Part shown: piece after piece, positions 37,030-49,240 of the stretch
Numbering within the stretch: position 1 is the first letter of the stretch
How the letters are laid out: each line of letters starts with the position of its first letter
Assembly (NCBI GenBank): GCA_034509925.1
Contig: CM067536.1
Location: 6,687,501 to 6,751,500, forward strand
DNA: 64,000 bases
From: Hirudinaria manillensis
Lineage: Eukaryota > Annelida > Clitellata > Hirudinida > Hirudinidae
Reading direction: 5' to 3'
The notes under the pieces: model-generated
What the model was told of the DNA's origin: nothing
Seen by the model: only the letters and a program-made list of their open reading frames with translations
The model's database searches: none
Made by a program: the position numbers and the translations under genes

Positions 37030-38612
37030 GTCTTCTCTACTTCTTTGGGAAATTATTACTAGCAAATATTATTAGTTTTGCCTTAGAACAATAAACTCAT
37101 ATTTCTGTAATATTGATATTAATGTTTTTGTTTTTGTTTTTTTATAAAATTGCCTGTTTATTTTCATTCCTCTATTATTATATTAGTGAATTTAATGTCG
37201 CGGAAAGAATTATTTGGGTTCTTGAATTGAATGAAGTAGTAAAAGTTCTAAAAATAATTTGATGCAATGGTTCTCTTTTCAATAATCCTTCGATTTAACA
37301 AATTTTCTCCCTCAAGAGATGTGTTCAAGGTCTAAGTGAATCAGTATAGTAATATAGTAATAGCTTTACATTCATGTCAATTTCTGGCTACAGTTATTAA
37401 TTTACTGATTACGTTTATACGATAAAGTAGGATCTTTTAATAGTGCTGAGGATGCTGACAAAGTGATGGATGATTAATTTAATAGTTTTTTTTTTATATA
37501 AATAGTGAAAATAATGGTTGTTAGCTTTATTGTTGTTGAATTATGGAACCAATATTGCTGTTGAATTTTGTTTATACTGGTTCCATCTTGGAAGTGAACA
37601 ACGTATTCAAACATTTAAAATTGTTTGCTCCACAATTTGACAAAGCATTCGTCAGAGTGACAACAAAAAGAAATGAAATAATTATTCAAGATGGCGGATC
37701 CAGGACTCATCATGACCAAGCCCCTCCCTCATAAGAGCTGTTGGTGAATATTCCTGATTAAATTTCAAATATGTGCAAACTTCTCTTAATATCGAAATAT
37801 CCTAAATTTATAATATTTCGACCATTTTAGAGAAATTTTGTCTCCAAATTGTTCTTAAAAATACGGCTTTAACTAAGAATTTAAATATCTTCGAAACATT
37901 GTAATACTTGTTAAATAAAATAATTGAACACTCCGGTCAAATCTCTAAGTATCACAAACCTATAACGCCATTAACTAGCGAGGCAGACATGAAATTTGAG
38001 TCACATTTCGACGTACAGCAATGGTTAAGTAAGCAAATTAACAGTTTAAGTTCAAATTTAATAACGAACATCACTGAACAAATTTAGTAAATGAACAATT
38101 AAAAAGGAATTATCGTAACAAATCGTTAAAAGTTCAAGCGGAGTCAAACAAGGTATCAAAAAAAAATTATTAAGTATCAGAGTCATAAAGCACCCTTCAA
38201 AAGGCATGTTGTTGATTAATTTCTTCAGAAACCGTTATTTCCCTTCAGAGATTGGATTCAAGATCGTACTGTATGAATAAATTTAAACTAATTAGTAATT
38301 ATTAATTAAAATAAAGGAGTTTTTTCTTGTAAACAGATAAAATTGTCGAATTTCTAGTTTCTAGTTTCTAGTCTTAGGTGCAAGAAACGCCTCCTCGAGC
38401 TAACTGCCAAAGAAATTTACCATAAATCTATTTTTTGAATGGTCGCTTAAAGATAAATGCTTAAATGAATGCAATTGATTTTTTTTTATATTTAAATAAA
38501 ACATCTTACTTTGGTGTATTATTATTATTCCACATTTTTGTTAAAATAAATATTTTAGGCACACTCCACATTGCCTTATCTCTTATTTTATCATCACAAA
38601 ATACTTTAAAAA
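37030..38612. other. Intergenic, no supported gene
   Basis: AT-rich and without a coding frame I can defend; the short plus-strand frame at 37543-37734 has no family resemblance. If the giant ankyrin gene has further 3' exons, they would lie here or beyond, but none was identified. Confidence 0.45.
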
Positions 38613-41600
38613 TCAAGCGAACCAATGATTGTAACTCACGCTGCTGGTCTGAGCCTTCAGTCTGAGTAAAGTTTTGTGGTCCAATTGATCGGCTTCTGAA
38701 ATTTCTATTACCGGTTCTTCTTGACTCACTGATTTCTTGTGGTCTTTTCCCAGCAAGCCACTGGTGAACGCGCGGAACGAAGACTGGCTGCCGAGATGGA
38801 CGCCGGAAGAATCCATAGGAAGACCGTCTTGTTTGGTCGGAAGATTGGATTGACTTCTTTGCAGCGATGAAGTCGAGAGCCGGAACTTATCTCTGAACAC
38901 GGAACCCAGAGACTGCTTGCTTTCTCTCATCGACGGAACTTGCAGGCGACTACTTGAAACCCTCGATGATTCGTTCTGGAGAGGTTCTGCTAGTGCAGCG
39001 TAGCTGACGTTGGGAGATCTTTGGTCATACTCTATCATCATCCGGCTGACGTCCGGATCATTTTGAGACACTTCTTGTGTCATTAGCCTCTGAACTTTAC
39101 CCATGCTTCTGTTTCCGAGTTCCTCCTCCAACTCCTCTTCATCGCTGCCTCTCGCCGGATAAAAGAAGCTGGCATTTTCGTCTTCCTCCTGGACATACGG
39201 TATTTGGACAAATTCCAATGCGTTCTGGAGCTCCTCTATTGTAGCCGAATCTCCTTTTTTGATCCACCAGCGAGACATGAGATCACGTATCTGTGCACCC
39301 GCGTCTTCTTGATGCTTGAGTTTGATGTCCGCGATCGTTCGGACGGTTTCTGCATCGCTCTGTATTCCGTCGAACAAGATCCATGCCAGATCGGGCCAGT
39401 TGATTTGGTCTACTTTGAAGAATAGCATCGAGGACGGGTGGTTGGCGAATGACTGGTTGATGGTACTCCTAGTGGGAGAGCCTTCGTGGAAACTCTTGTC
39501 AGTGCCTTCGACTGTCAACAGATTCTCCTTCTGTTCCATCCACTTCCTCTTTGCCAGACGAACGCTACGACCTCTGGCGATGACCCATTGGCTTCCATCT
39601 TTCGAGTCTGCCAAGCTATCGGCACGTCCACCCGAGCGCTGGAGGTAACGTCTGAGTAAAGTATTCTCCAGAGTGTCCAAAGCAGAACCGCTAGAAGGCA
39701 AAACAGAGAGGTACATGGTGTTCGACTTTTGGACGGTTTTCATGTCGACGCATTCCATCCAAAGTTTGGATAAGTAGCCGTACTTGGTGAAATCAACCGG
39801 ACCGGGCTCAGTTATTTGAGGGGGGAGATCTCCCGACTGATTTGCGTTCGTCGAACCTCGGATAGGGTAGAGACTCAAAGAATTGTACTGCCTCCTACGC
39901 CTCAACGGCTTCACGTAAGTCACTTTTCTCGTCAACGAGTTGTACAGGAATGGCGAAAATGATTTTGAATACGGACTCAAATTTGCCGGCAAACTCATGA
40001 GATGGTTATCTTCACCATCCATCTTCCTGTGTTCGTCATCATCGATGTTGTCTTCCTCGTCTGTGAAATCGTCCAAGTGCTCTCCAGAAAAGTTCGGCGA
40101 TTTATCCAAAATTCTATCTGGAGAAGCACCGTCCATCCTAGCTGAATCGTCGAGTGAAGGCAAAAATACTTGGCTGATTCTGCTCTCGTCGGCCTTTCCA
40201 GGGCCATTTTCACCAAAATCTCTGGTATAGAGAGGTTGTTGTGGCTTGTACACACCCCTCGTGTATACCACCGGATTGGCTTTCCAAGTCTTGCGCCACA
40301 CTTCTGCCTGGCTTTGTTGCAGCATCTCAAAGGCAGCTTGCTGTAGCGTTTTATTCGGAACGTCGACATTAAGAGGCTTGTCTTGATATTGTTTCTTCGG
40401 TAGATTGTCAAAGCTCACGGATCTGGTTTGTCTTCTCGGTCGTCTCTTCCATCGCAAGGTGTCGATTATTTCGGTTGTAGTGGTTACAGTTGTTTCTTAA
40501 ATGAAAAAAAGAATTTTTTACGTTTTCATTTATTAGGAAAATAGTTATTCCTAAAGTATAATAAAGAATAAGAAAAAACAAAACTATATAAAACAATTCA
40601 AATCATAGTTGAAATACCAGACGTACCATCGTATTGCTTTGGAGTGCTGGAATATTGCCTTGGGACACGACCGCCAGCTAAATTGTTTTCATCTTCTTTT
40701 GGACTGTCGATGACGAGATTGGGCAGAGTGACGGAGAGGGGCTGCTTAGAATGATCTTGGTCGCTGCTTATCGGAGAAGAGATTTGTCCGTTCCAGTCAT
40801 TTCTGTTTTTAATTATTAAAGGAGCTATCTGGCGCTTCGACGGTGGTTTAGAACCGTGCGTGGCATTCTTCTGATCGTCAGGAGAGGTCCAATTGCTGTC
40901 GGGAGGCAGTGGTTCTTGGCAGTCAAAATCAGTTTCGATGAATTGTCTGCTTTTTTCATTCTTTTCTTTGTCGTCTGATTTGTCGCCGTTTCGTTGTTTG
41001 GACTTGAATTTATCATCGATTATTGTGGTCGTAGTTGCTGTAACTTCTTCTAAATAGCCATTTCTCCCCTTTTTCTTGGATACTGAATGTTTTTTGTCCT
41101 TTTCGTAATCATCACCTTCTTCGTCCATTATTTCTTCATCTTCTCTTCGTGCTATTGGAGATTCCCTTTGTTTCCGATCTTTTCCTGACTTGTCCAATAT
41201 CTCTTCAATATTCATTCCGTTGCCTGATTTGTCTCTGCCTCTGTGTTTGGACTTCCATCTGTCCTCCGTTATTGTTGTCGATGTAGTCGTGGTTTCTTCT
41301 AAAAAGCCATCTTGCGACCGTTTCTTCTTAGATTTTGATCTTGCATCGTTTTCAAGTTCCTCCTCTTGATCTTCTACGACCTCATATTGTATGATTTGCT
41401 GCTTCCCTCTATTTTCTGATGTATCTGCTTTCTTTTCGATCTCTTTCGCATCTGATTCTTTTTGTCCGTGACGTCTTCCTTTTGATTTAAACTTATCTTC
41501 TGTTATTGTTGTGGTTGTGATAGTTTCTTCCAAATAGCCATCCCCTTCTTTCTTCTTAACTTTTCTGCGACCGATTCCTTCTTCATCTACCGGCGTTTCA

Positions 41601-44600
41601 CCGACTGTTTTCTCGTCGTCAAGAGTCGAATCTCTCACTTTTACATCTTTCTCGGAAAACGATTTCACTTTTCCGACTTCCTCCGAATTGTTTTCCTCCG
41701 TCTTATCTCGCTGTTTGAACCTCCACTTGTCGTCTGTTATTGTCATTGTCGTTACAGTTTCCTCAAAATGGCTATTCTCGGCTTTCTTTTTCTTCTTTTT
41801 GCTTCTCCTGCCAGCAATTCCTTCATCATTTTCCAGTTGGTCATCTAAGGCTTCGTCATTAGTAGATATTGGATCTTTTATCTTCTCATCAGCCTCAGGA
41901 ATATCGGGTTTCTTCTCAACTGCATCCTTCTTTGTGATCTTTTTACGTCCGTCTTCATCGACTTCAATAACTTCTTCGACGACAGTCGTTGTATATTCTA
42001 CCAAGTCATTTTCTTTTCCCTGTTTTGATCTTCTATTTTTTTTCTTTGCAGCGTTGTTTTCAATCGTTTCATCTCCAAAAGCGGTCTTCGTAACATCAGT
42101 GATTTCTTTTGAGCCTCCCTTTTTGTTCTTTTTGTCTTTAAATCGATTTTCATTGAATTCCTCAGCATCGAGATTAGTTTCAACGTTTCCGCCAGTTATC
42201 GATTTATTTCTCTGGTTTTCGTCTGTTTCTGTCAAATGGGAGATGCTCGTCTCCTTCTGATCTGATTGTTTCAGTGAAGGTTTTGTTTTCACTTTCTTTT
42301 TCTTGAGTTGTTGTTCTTCTAAATTGTCCTCCTTTGTGATTATGTTGTTATTTGTCATCACGCGGCGATCGTCTGTCAGTTCGTCGATGTTTGTTTCTAA
42401 ACTGTGGTCATGGAAATTGTCTTTTTGCATCCCCTTATCGGTTTTGTATTGCGGTTTTGGCTCCTGAGGATCTTCATGTTGTTGTGGGTCGTCGTTTGAC
42501 GACTTCTCGATTGTCGTCGTTTCAAAAGCTTCTTTTCGAGTCTTTGCTTTCTTCTTTTGTTTTTCTGCAGCCTCGTGGTCCAGGATTTCAGTGGTTTCGG
42601 TTGTAATTTCGGTCGTGGTCGATTGAAATGTGGGTCCTAGGTTGTCTTCGGATTTTCTGGGTTTCTTTTTACTTTTCTTTGATTTTCTCACGTTTGTATC
42701 GTCAATCTCTCCATCGGTTATTTTTACTTCAGTCTCCAAATCTTTGTCATTGATGCCGTATTTGTCATCTTGAAATTTGACGGTTGAATCCATAGTTTTA
42801 GCTTTTTTTATCCTCGACTTTCCCGTGTAGTCGGGACCTAAGTTGACGTGATATTCTACATAGTGAGATGTGTCAGGGTCTGAGGAATTGAAATCAGAAT
42901 CACTGAATGCGTTTTCATCACGAGCGGCATTCCCCTTTTCTGGAGAAAGAAATATTCCAGAATTTTCTGGAGGCTTCTCGAATTCTTCGATCTTGTGAGT
43001 TATTTCACCTTTCTTGCTTTTTTTTCTGGACTTTTCTGGTGTCTTGTCGTCAGTAACTGCTGTTTTATCCTCCTCTGTTGTCACCTGGAAAATATCGTCA
43101 ACATTTGTCTCTCTGGATCTGTTCAATTTATCCTTAGTCTTTCTTTTATTCGCATCTTCCTCGGCATAATCATCGAGTGAAGTTTCTTTGGATTTTTGAT
43201 TTGCCTGAGGACTTTCGCCTTTGTTGGATTTATCTTTTACTATGACGTTATAATATTGGTGACTTGGTTCTTCCTCGGGGCCTTTTACTTGAGGCTTAAC
43301 TGAGGGTTTAGACTCTGTGGAATCATCTTTTTGCTGGCCACTTATTTCTGGAGGAACATCAACAATTTGGTCAAGAGAAGACTTTCCCTCCGTGTCGCTT
43401 TTTGAGGTTTTTCTATCTTTCTTTGAGGTTGCAGATGATATGTCATTTGTAGGAATGGGATCTACTGGAATTAATACGTCCAAATTGTTTGCATCGTATG
43501 GTGTCTTTGGAAATTCTTCTGCTTCATCATTCTGCTTCTCATTAAAAGTTTGTTCCTGGACTGAATCGGTTTTAGCAGGCTTTGTTTTTCTCTTAGCTCT
43601 GTCCTTTTTCTTTTCACCTTCAAATTCGACATCGTTTGATACTGGGAAATAAAGATCCCGCTCCAGAGAATGGCTTTTGTCAACTTTAGTTTTTCTTTTA
43701 GGACCCCCTTTTTTCTTAATCATAACTTGATTTTTCTCAGCATCTTGGTCACCTATTATTTCTTTATCCTCATATGCAGTGACTTTAGTGTCTCCACCCA
43801 AATCGTTCTGTTTTGGAATGTGCGGTCTTTCATACTCAACCGAGGCACTTCTATCGATCTTAGTTTTTCGTTTGGAATCTTTTCTTTTGACTTTTTGATT
43901 GACGTAATAATTATCTTGTGAATTATTCTCATTATTCTCTTTTGCTTCATCGCCTTTGGTTTTGATGTTCGACATTGTAAGGTAAAGATCTTCGCCTTGA
44001 GTGGATTCATGGTTTTTAATTTTTGCTCCATCGGATGGATCGTCAGACTTGATTTTTATTGTCTCCTTGAAGGATGAATCTATTTCCTTGTCTTTGTCCA
44101 CCACGTTTTGAGTTTCCTCTCTTGGTGGGTATATTTTGGAATCATCAACGGCTTCTTTCTTCTTTTTAACACTCTCTTTTCTTTTTGGTGGTTCTATTAT
44201 TTCAAGAACGGCTTTGTTCTTATCCTTATCTAATGCCGCCAAGTCGTCTGCTGATTTCGAGTCTTTTCTGTTGACAATTACTTGTGGAAAGATGTAATAA
44301 TTATTTTGTGAAATGCCCTCATTATTTTCCGCTTCGACGATTGTCTTTCCACCTTGTACATCTTCGTCTTTTGTTGTGATGTTTGACATTGGAAGGTAAA
44401 GATCCTCGCCGTGGTTTTTATTTTTGGCTTCATCGGATGGATCATCAGATCTTGTCTCCTTTATGGATGAATCCATGTCTTTGTCCATTTCTTTATGGGG
44501 TTCTTCTTTGTGTTGGAATATCTTAGAATCATCGACAGTTTTTTTCTTCTTTTTAACACTTCCTTTTCTTTTCGGTTCTGAAATTTGTATCATTTCAACA

Positions 44601-47600
44601 TCAGCTTTGTTTTTGCCATCATCTAATGGTACTAAGTCGTCTGCTGGTGTAACATTGATACCAGGTTCATCCTTTTCGTTCGTGAGAATTTTGTCTGCGC
44701 CCTCAGAGGTCTCAATTGAAACAGTTTTGTCTGTTTTTCCTTTTCTTCTAGAGTCCTTTCTTTTGATTTTCTCACGGTTCACATTTGTGTCTTTCAAATT
44801 ATTGTCCTCATTTACTGAAGTTTCAACATCAGCTTTGTTTTTGTCGTCATCTAATGGTACTAAGTCGTCTGCTGGTTTAACCTTGACACGAGGTTCATCG
44901 TTCGTGAGAATTTTGTCTGCGCCTTCAGAATTCTCAATTGAAAGAGTTTTATCAGTTTTTCCTTTTTTTCTAGAGTCCTTTCTTTTAACTTTCTCACGGT
45001 TCATATTCGTGTCTTTCAAATTATTGTCCTCATTCACTGCAACATCGGCTGCTTGCTTCTCCTCATGATCGTCGGGGTTGAAATCACTAGGTATTGGTAG
45101 GACGGTTTCTTCTTGATGTTTGGGTTCAGAATCTTTCGGTTTCGAATCTTTGTTAGAAGCATCGGCTTTTTCTTTGGTGCTTCGTTTCTTTTTCTTATCA
45201 GTCGTAGAATCAAATATATTGTTGACCTCTTGTCTGGCTGCATCTTTGGAGGGTGACCTTTCAAAATCGTGACTAACTCGGTCCCTATTTTTATCATCGC
45301 TATCGATTTTGGGCAAAGTCATTACATCGTCAATGAGGCTTTCCTTTTTACCACGCATTTCATTTTGATCGCCAATTTCTTGCGGCTCGTCCATCTTGTT
45401 GAAACCCGATTCGACATCCTTTGCTTCAATTCCAGCTCCTTCGTTATTAATATCAGTCGTTGGGTAGGAAGATATCTCGTTGTTGATGTCCTGATTGTCA
45501 TCATTCTTCCACTTATCGGAAAGGAACAACCTGTCAATGATTTTATGCGTCCAATCGTCTGGAGGGTTGACAACATTGTCTAGTGTAGGTCGAGTTTTCT
45601 TTTTGACTCTGACGCAATGTGCGCCGTGGGCTTTGCTTTTTGGTTTCGGAGTTTTTTCAATCGAATTGTCATTTTCAGATTGTTGATTCTTCTGGTTACT
45701 GTCCGTGTCTCTTTCGTCCATTGGGATGCTTACTACGTCTTTATCTTTTAAGTTATCACTGTCGGGTATTGCTGGTTTTTTAATATTTTCTTTGCTGATG
45801 AGCGAATCGGCTGTTTTTCCCTTCAAATGAATTAATTCTTCAGTCTTGTTATCCGTTGTTCCAAATCCAACACTCTCTTCAGCCTTAAGCTTGTTTTTTG
45901 GATCAGAAGAATCGTCAATATTAACATCTTGTTTTGCATGATCTTTATCAGTACTGGTGGGTTTCTTTGGTATCTTACTATGAGGACTTCTTTCTTTTGA
46001 AGGTTTTCTGGTAACTTTCTGCTTTGAACTGTCATCGATTTGCTTAGTCGACAGACTAGCGTCTTCATCGTGTGGTTCAAGGTCTTTAATGAATTGTACC
46101 GTTACTGTTTGCACCACATCTTTTTGAATTTTTTTCTTGGAAATTTTTCCTTCGATCGAAGGCACCTTTGGACGAAGCTGTTGTTTTTGATCTGGTGTCG
46201 TTTGATCATCTTGATGCTTTCCTGAGTTTTGTTTATTCTCGTCATCAGCGTCAACATTAACCAGTTGGAACGTGTCTTTCTGAAGCGTTTCGGGTCGAAA
46301 CGATGCCACAATTGCGGTCACGGTTTTATCCGATTTGCTCTGCTTGTTCTTGTTTGGATCCGAACCACTTTCTCTGGTGTCATTTTGAAAAGGAATGCTT
46401 GAACCTTCTTCATTGATTTTTTTATTGTCATCGATGTCTGCTATTTGAACGATATTCATGACATCGTCTATTTTGATACTACAGCAACTCGATCTCTTAG
46501 GGTCACGGTCATCGTCGCTTTCATCGCTACGCCACTTATTGTGATGCCGGTCGGGATGGAGGAATTCATCGTCCACTTCCAATGGACAAATTTTTTGCCC
46601 GTCATTCTTAACCCAGTTTGTTATTGGGTAATGTTCTTGATATGGATTTCTCATGTCCCAATTATCGTCTTCGAAATCTGAAATGTCTTCCATGGCTTCG
46701 TCCAAGGCGTCCGTTTTGATTTCAATTGGTCCGAAAGACTTGTAGGGAGATGGAAAGAATCCTATTAACTGGCCTTTGATCTTCGGTCGGCCTTTGAGTT
46801 TAGAATCGAAAGAATAAGGCAAATAATTTCCACGCGGGTCAATCTTTAGGTCGGACGGTGATTTCAACTTCTTGAAGGTGTCCAACCACTGCATTCTTCT
46901 TTGTATGGATTTTAGCCACACTTCATCTTTCGTGTGGAGATCTGGTAGACTGACTATCGACAGATGCGTCCTATCAGCAGATTCGAAGGTAGCTTCGATT
47001 CCAATCGGTGGATGGAGAATGAATTCTTTCCTTGCGGATTCCTTGTCGTCCTTATTGTAAGCCTTCGGCACCCTTCCGCTGACTCTCATCCTCAAACCTC
47101 TCCTGTTTCCTTCGCTGCGGAAGCTCAGAGGCGAAGATGATCGACGGAACTGTCGATTTGGAAAGAAGTTTTTATGTGGATCAAATACAGGAGAAACGAT
47201 GTCTGTTTCGCGAGGATCTTCAGGTTTCTGGGTATAAAAGAACTGATTCAGCTGGTCTTCAGGTCTTGACCTCCAAAATGTCGTTTCCTTTAAAACCGTG
47301 ACCACTTTAGTTGTGTGCACTCTGCTCCGAAGCCTTCGTTCGCTGTTTTCTTGTTCCGACTTTGTTTGTGACTTTGAGCCAATTTCGGGATCAGTAGTGA
47401 CAACTTTAACTGGAATCTTAGATTGTGATTGTTTTGGTTCCGTCTGTGCGGATTGGGTCCCAGGTTTTATCAAAATTGAACTTGTCGTTGGCTGATTGGT
47501 CGTTGACTTTGGCGTTTGATTTTTGTCAAATGATATGTACATCCTTTCACTTCCGTCCTTTGTGGAAACTGAGAAGGATGATATTTCGTTGTCTAAGTTC

Positions 47601-48688
47601 GGTTCTCGATGGTAATATTTAGGATCGAAATATGAAGGCTTTGTTGGTGCTTTATTTATCTCAACACTTTCTCTCGAAACATTCTGTTCCGCTTTCGATT
47701 CTTCCATCTGTTTCGGTTTCTTTCTCTGACTGACTTCCCCCAGCTTTTCATCTGAATTCTCGCTTCCATCTCTTTTTCTGCTTGCAATGTTAGAAACGCC
47801 TTTGGAAGCGAACAAAAGTTGAGCGATCTTTGGGAAGCCATTGCTTGCTGCGAGATTGAGGGGCGTCAACCCATCGCTGTTTTCACAGTTCAGATCCACG
47901 ACAGTCTTCAGAAGAGCCAAGGCGATGGCATATCGGGCGTTGGAATCTCCTTGATCTCTTGGGCCGCTTAAAAGAAGCAAGTGAAGGGGATTGTTGTCCT
48001 TGCTATCTTTAATGTTAACATCGGCACCAAACTGATTGATTAAGAGCAGAATACAATCGAGATGAGCATGTTCAACTGATATGTGAAGGGGAGTCTTGGA
48101 CGAGAAAGAACTTTCGGTCGAAAGGGCAGGTCGTTCCGTCTTTTTGTTAACCCATGACTTGTCTGACGTGCAGAAGAGATTGATTAAGTGAACATGGCCC
48201 TCTCTGGCGGCTATGTGGATCGGATACTCCCCCGTTTCTGGAAGAGGACTCTGGCCACTACCCGCTCTGAGCAGGATCTCTACCATGGATCGATGTCCGT
48301 GTCTTGTGGCGAGATGGAGAGGAGGCAGGTTGAGATGGACTTCGTCGTCTTTCCCGGATCCCGTATTCCCTCTCAGATTCGGATCAGCCTTCTGCGATAG
48401 CAACAACTCGACGCTTTTGCGGTCATCGTTAATGACGCAATACTGCAAGGGCGTGTTGGTCGTGTTGATGTCTTGTAGGTAAAGTGGCTCTTTGATGGGA
48501 CTGTTAGAACCGTCAGGTGCGGCTCCAAAGGATAACAAGACCTCGACTGAATTCGTCAGTCCGCCCAATTTGCAGGCTCTGAGGAGATTTGATTGGACGA
48601 GTTCTTTGAAGCCATAGCGATTCTTTTGTCGCTCTAAGGCTTTCCTCAGTAGGAGTGGATCTTTCAGTTCTTGGTTCGTTATGGACAT
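38613..48688 (-). CDS. Giant ankyrin-repeat / Lys-Glu-rich / death-domain protein
   Basis: Two exons: 40627-48688 (8,062 nt, one of the largest exons here) and 38640-40495, separated by a 131-bp intron that keeps frame (GATG|GTACGT ... TTTAAG|AAAC). At least 3,306 residues. Residues 30-300 carry six to seven ankyrin repeats (LPPLHLATRHGHRSMVEILL, TPLNLAASNGF). About 2,300 residues of highly charged, probably disordered Lys/Glu/Asp/Ser-rich sequence follow, with internal repeats. Near the C-terminus is a death domain (INWPDLAWILFDG ... LMSRWWIKKGDSATIEELQNA; about 39190-39411). The end is either an unspliced SVSYNHWFA stop at 38613 or a splice at the strong donor AGC|GTGAGT after 38640. Ankyrin plus death domain recalls ankyrins, but no ZU5/UPA is seen. 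Function unknown; a cytoskeletal scaffold is a guess. Confidence 0.85.
39190..39411 (-). other. Death domain within the giant protein
   Basis: Six-helix death-fold pattern: W-PDLAWILFDGIQSDAETV, then IKLKHQEDAGAQIRDLMSRW, then KKGDSATIEELQNALEFVQI. The conserved tryptophans and the final helix pattern match ankyrin-type death domains, known from family knowledge. Confidence 0.75.
40990..41800 (-). repeat. About 80-residue tandem protein repeats, C-terminal set
   Basis: Four units with the core (Y/F)LEE(T/V)TTTTTITEDKWKSK occur at about 41010-41080, 41250-41320, 41485-41560 and 41725-41800. They are separated by about 240 bp, and a fifth degenerate unit is split by the intron (DETTVTTTTEIIDTLRWK across 40627/40495). 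Confidence 0.8.
44010..45040 (-). repeat. Recent internal duplications in the charged region
   Basis: Two families of duplicated segments. One of about 230 bp occurs at 44596-44813 and 44823-45034 (NREK(I/V)KRKDSR(R/K)KGKTDKT). The other, of about 350-390 bp, occurs at about 44010-44200 and 44400-44560 (SVKKKK..VDDSKI, DDPSD.AK.KNH). Long runs of identical bases indicate recent origin. Confidence 0.75.
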
Positions 48689-49145
48689 TCTTTCAGTTCA
48701 TGACTGTTTCGAAACGAAGGATAGAATTTAATCAAGTTAAAACTTAAATTATTAAAAAGGATAACAAAAAAAAAATTAAATTAAAAATACAAATTCATTT
48801 AAGAAAAATTTAGATAAAATCATGATGGTAACTTGTTAGTATCGCTAATGTATCGATGTGATATTGATCTATTACCTAGTATCTTGAAAGTGTCAATGTT
48901 TGAAACATGTGACACCTTATCAAAGCTTTTAAATTTGTGGGCTTTTGAATTTGAGAGACAAAACCTTTTAATAAATCTAGCGATGATTAAGACAGAAAAC
49001 ATTTCAGTCCAAACAAATCGCAACCAGTTGTAAGCATAACATTTAAATGATTTAAATAATACAGCAGCAGTGAACGATGAACTTAAAAGTGAATTTAAAT
49101 GTAAATGATATTTTGTAAATGTTATCCGTTCCCAATAGCGCCCCT

Positions 49146-49170
49146 GTAGCGCATGCGCACGGCGCTATAA
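49146..49170 (+). promoter_or_regulatory. NRF1-like palindrome next to a TATA box
   Basis: The text AGCGCATGCGCACGGCG matches the NRF1 consensus (YGCGCAYGCGCR) and abuts TATAAAAA. This is striking in an AT-rich background. It lies about 460 bp upstream of the giant gene's start codon, but the TATA box reads on the plus strand, away from that gene. Confidence 0.4.
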
Positions 49171-49178
49171 AAATGACA

Positions 49179-49209
<31 letters not shown>

Positions 49210-49240
49210 GTTGTTGTTGTTGTTGTTATTATTATTATTA
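49179..49240. repeat. (ATT)n-(GTT)n-(ATT)n compound microsatellite
   Basis: Uninterrupted ATT units, then about six GTT units, then ATT again. Confidence 0.9.

Noticed and set aside
41688-42260. 190-codon plus-strand frame, hydrophobic and Ser/Phe-rich
   Set aside because: Antisense shadow of the Lys/Glu-rich giant gene; complementary codons of Lys/Glu give Phe/Leu/Ser.
44424-45068. 214-codon plus-strand frame with internal repeats
   Set aside because: Same antisense effect; its repeats mirror those of the sense protein.
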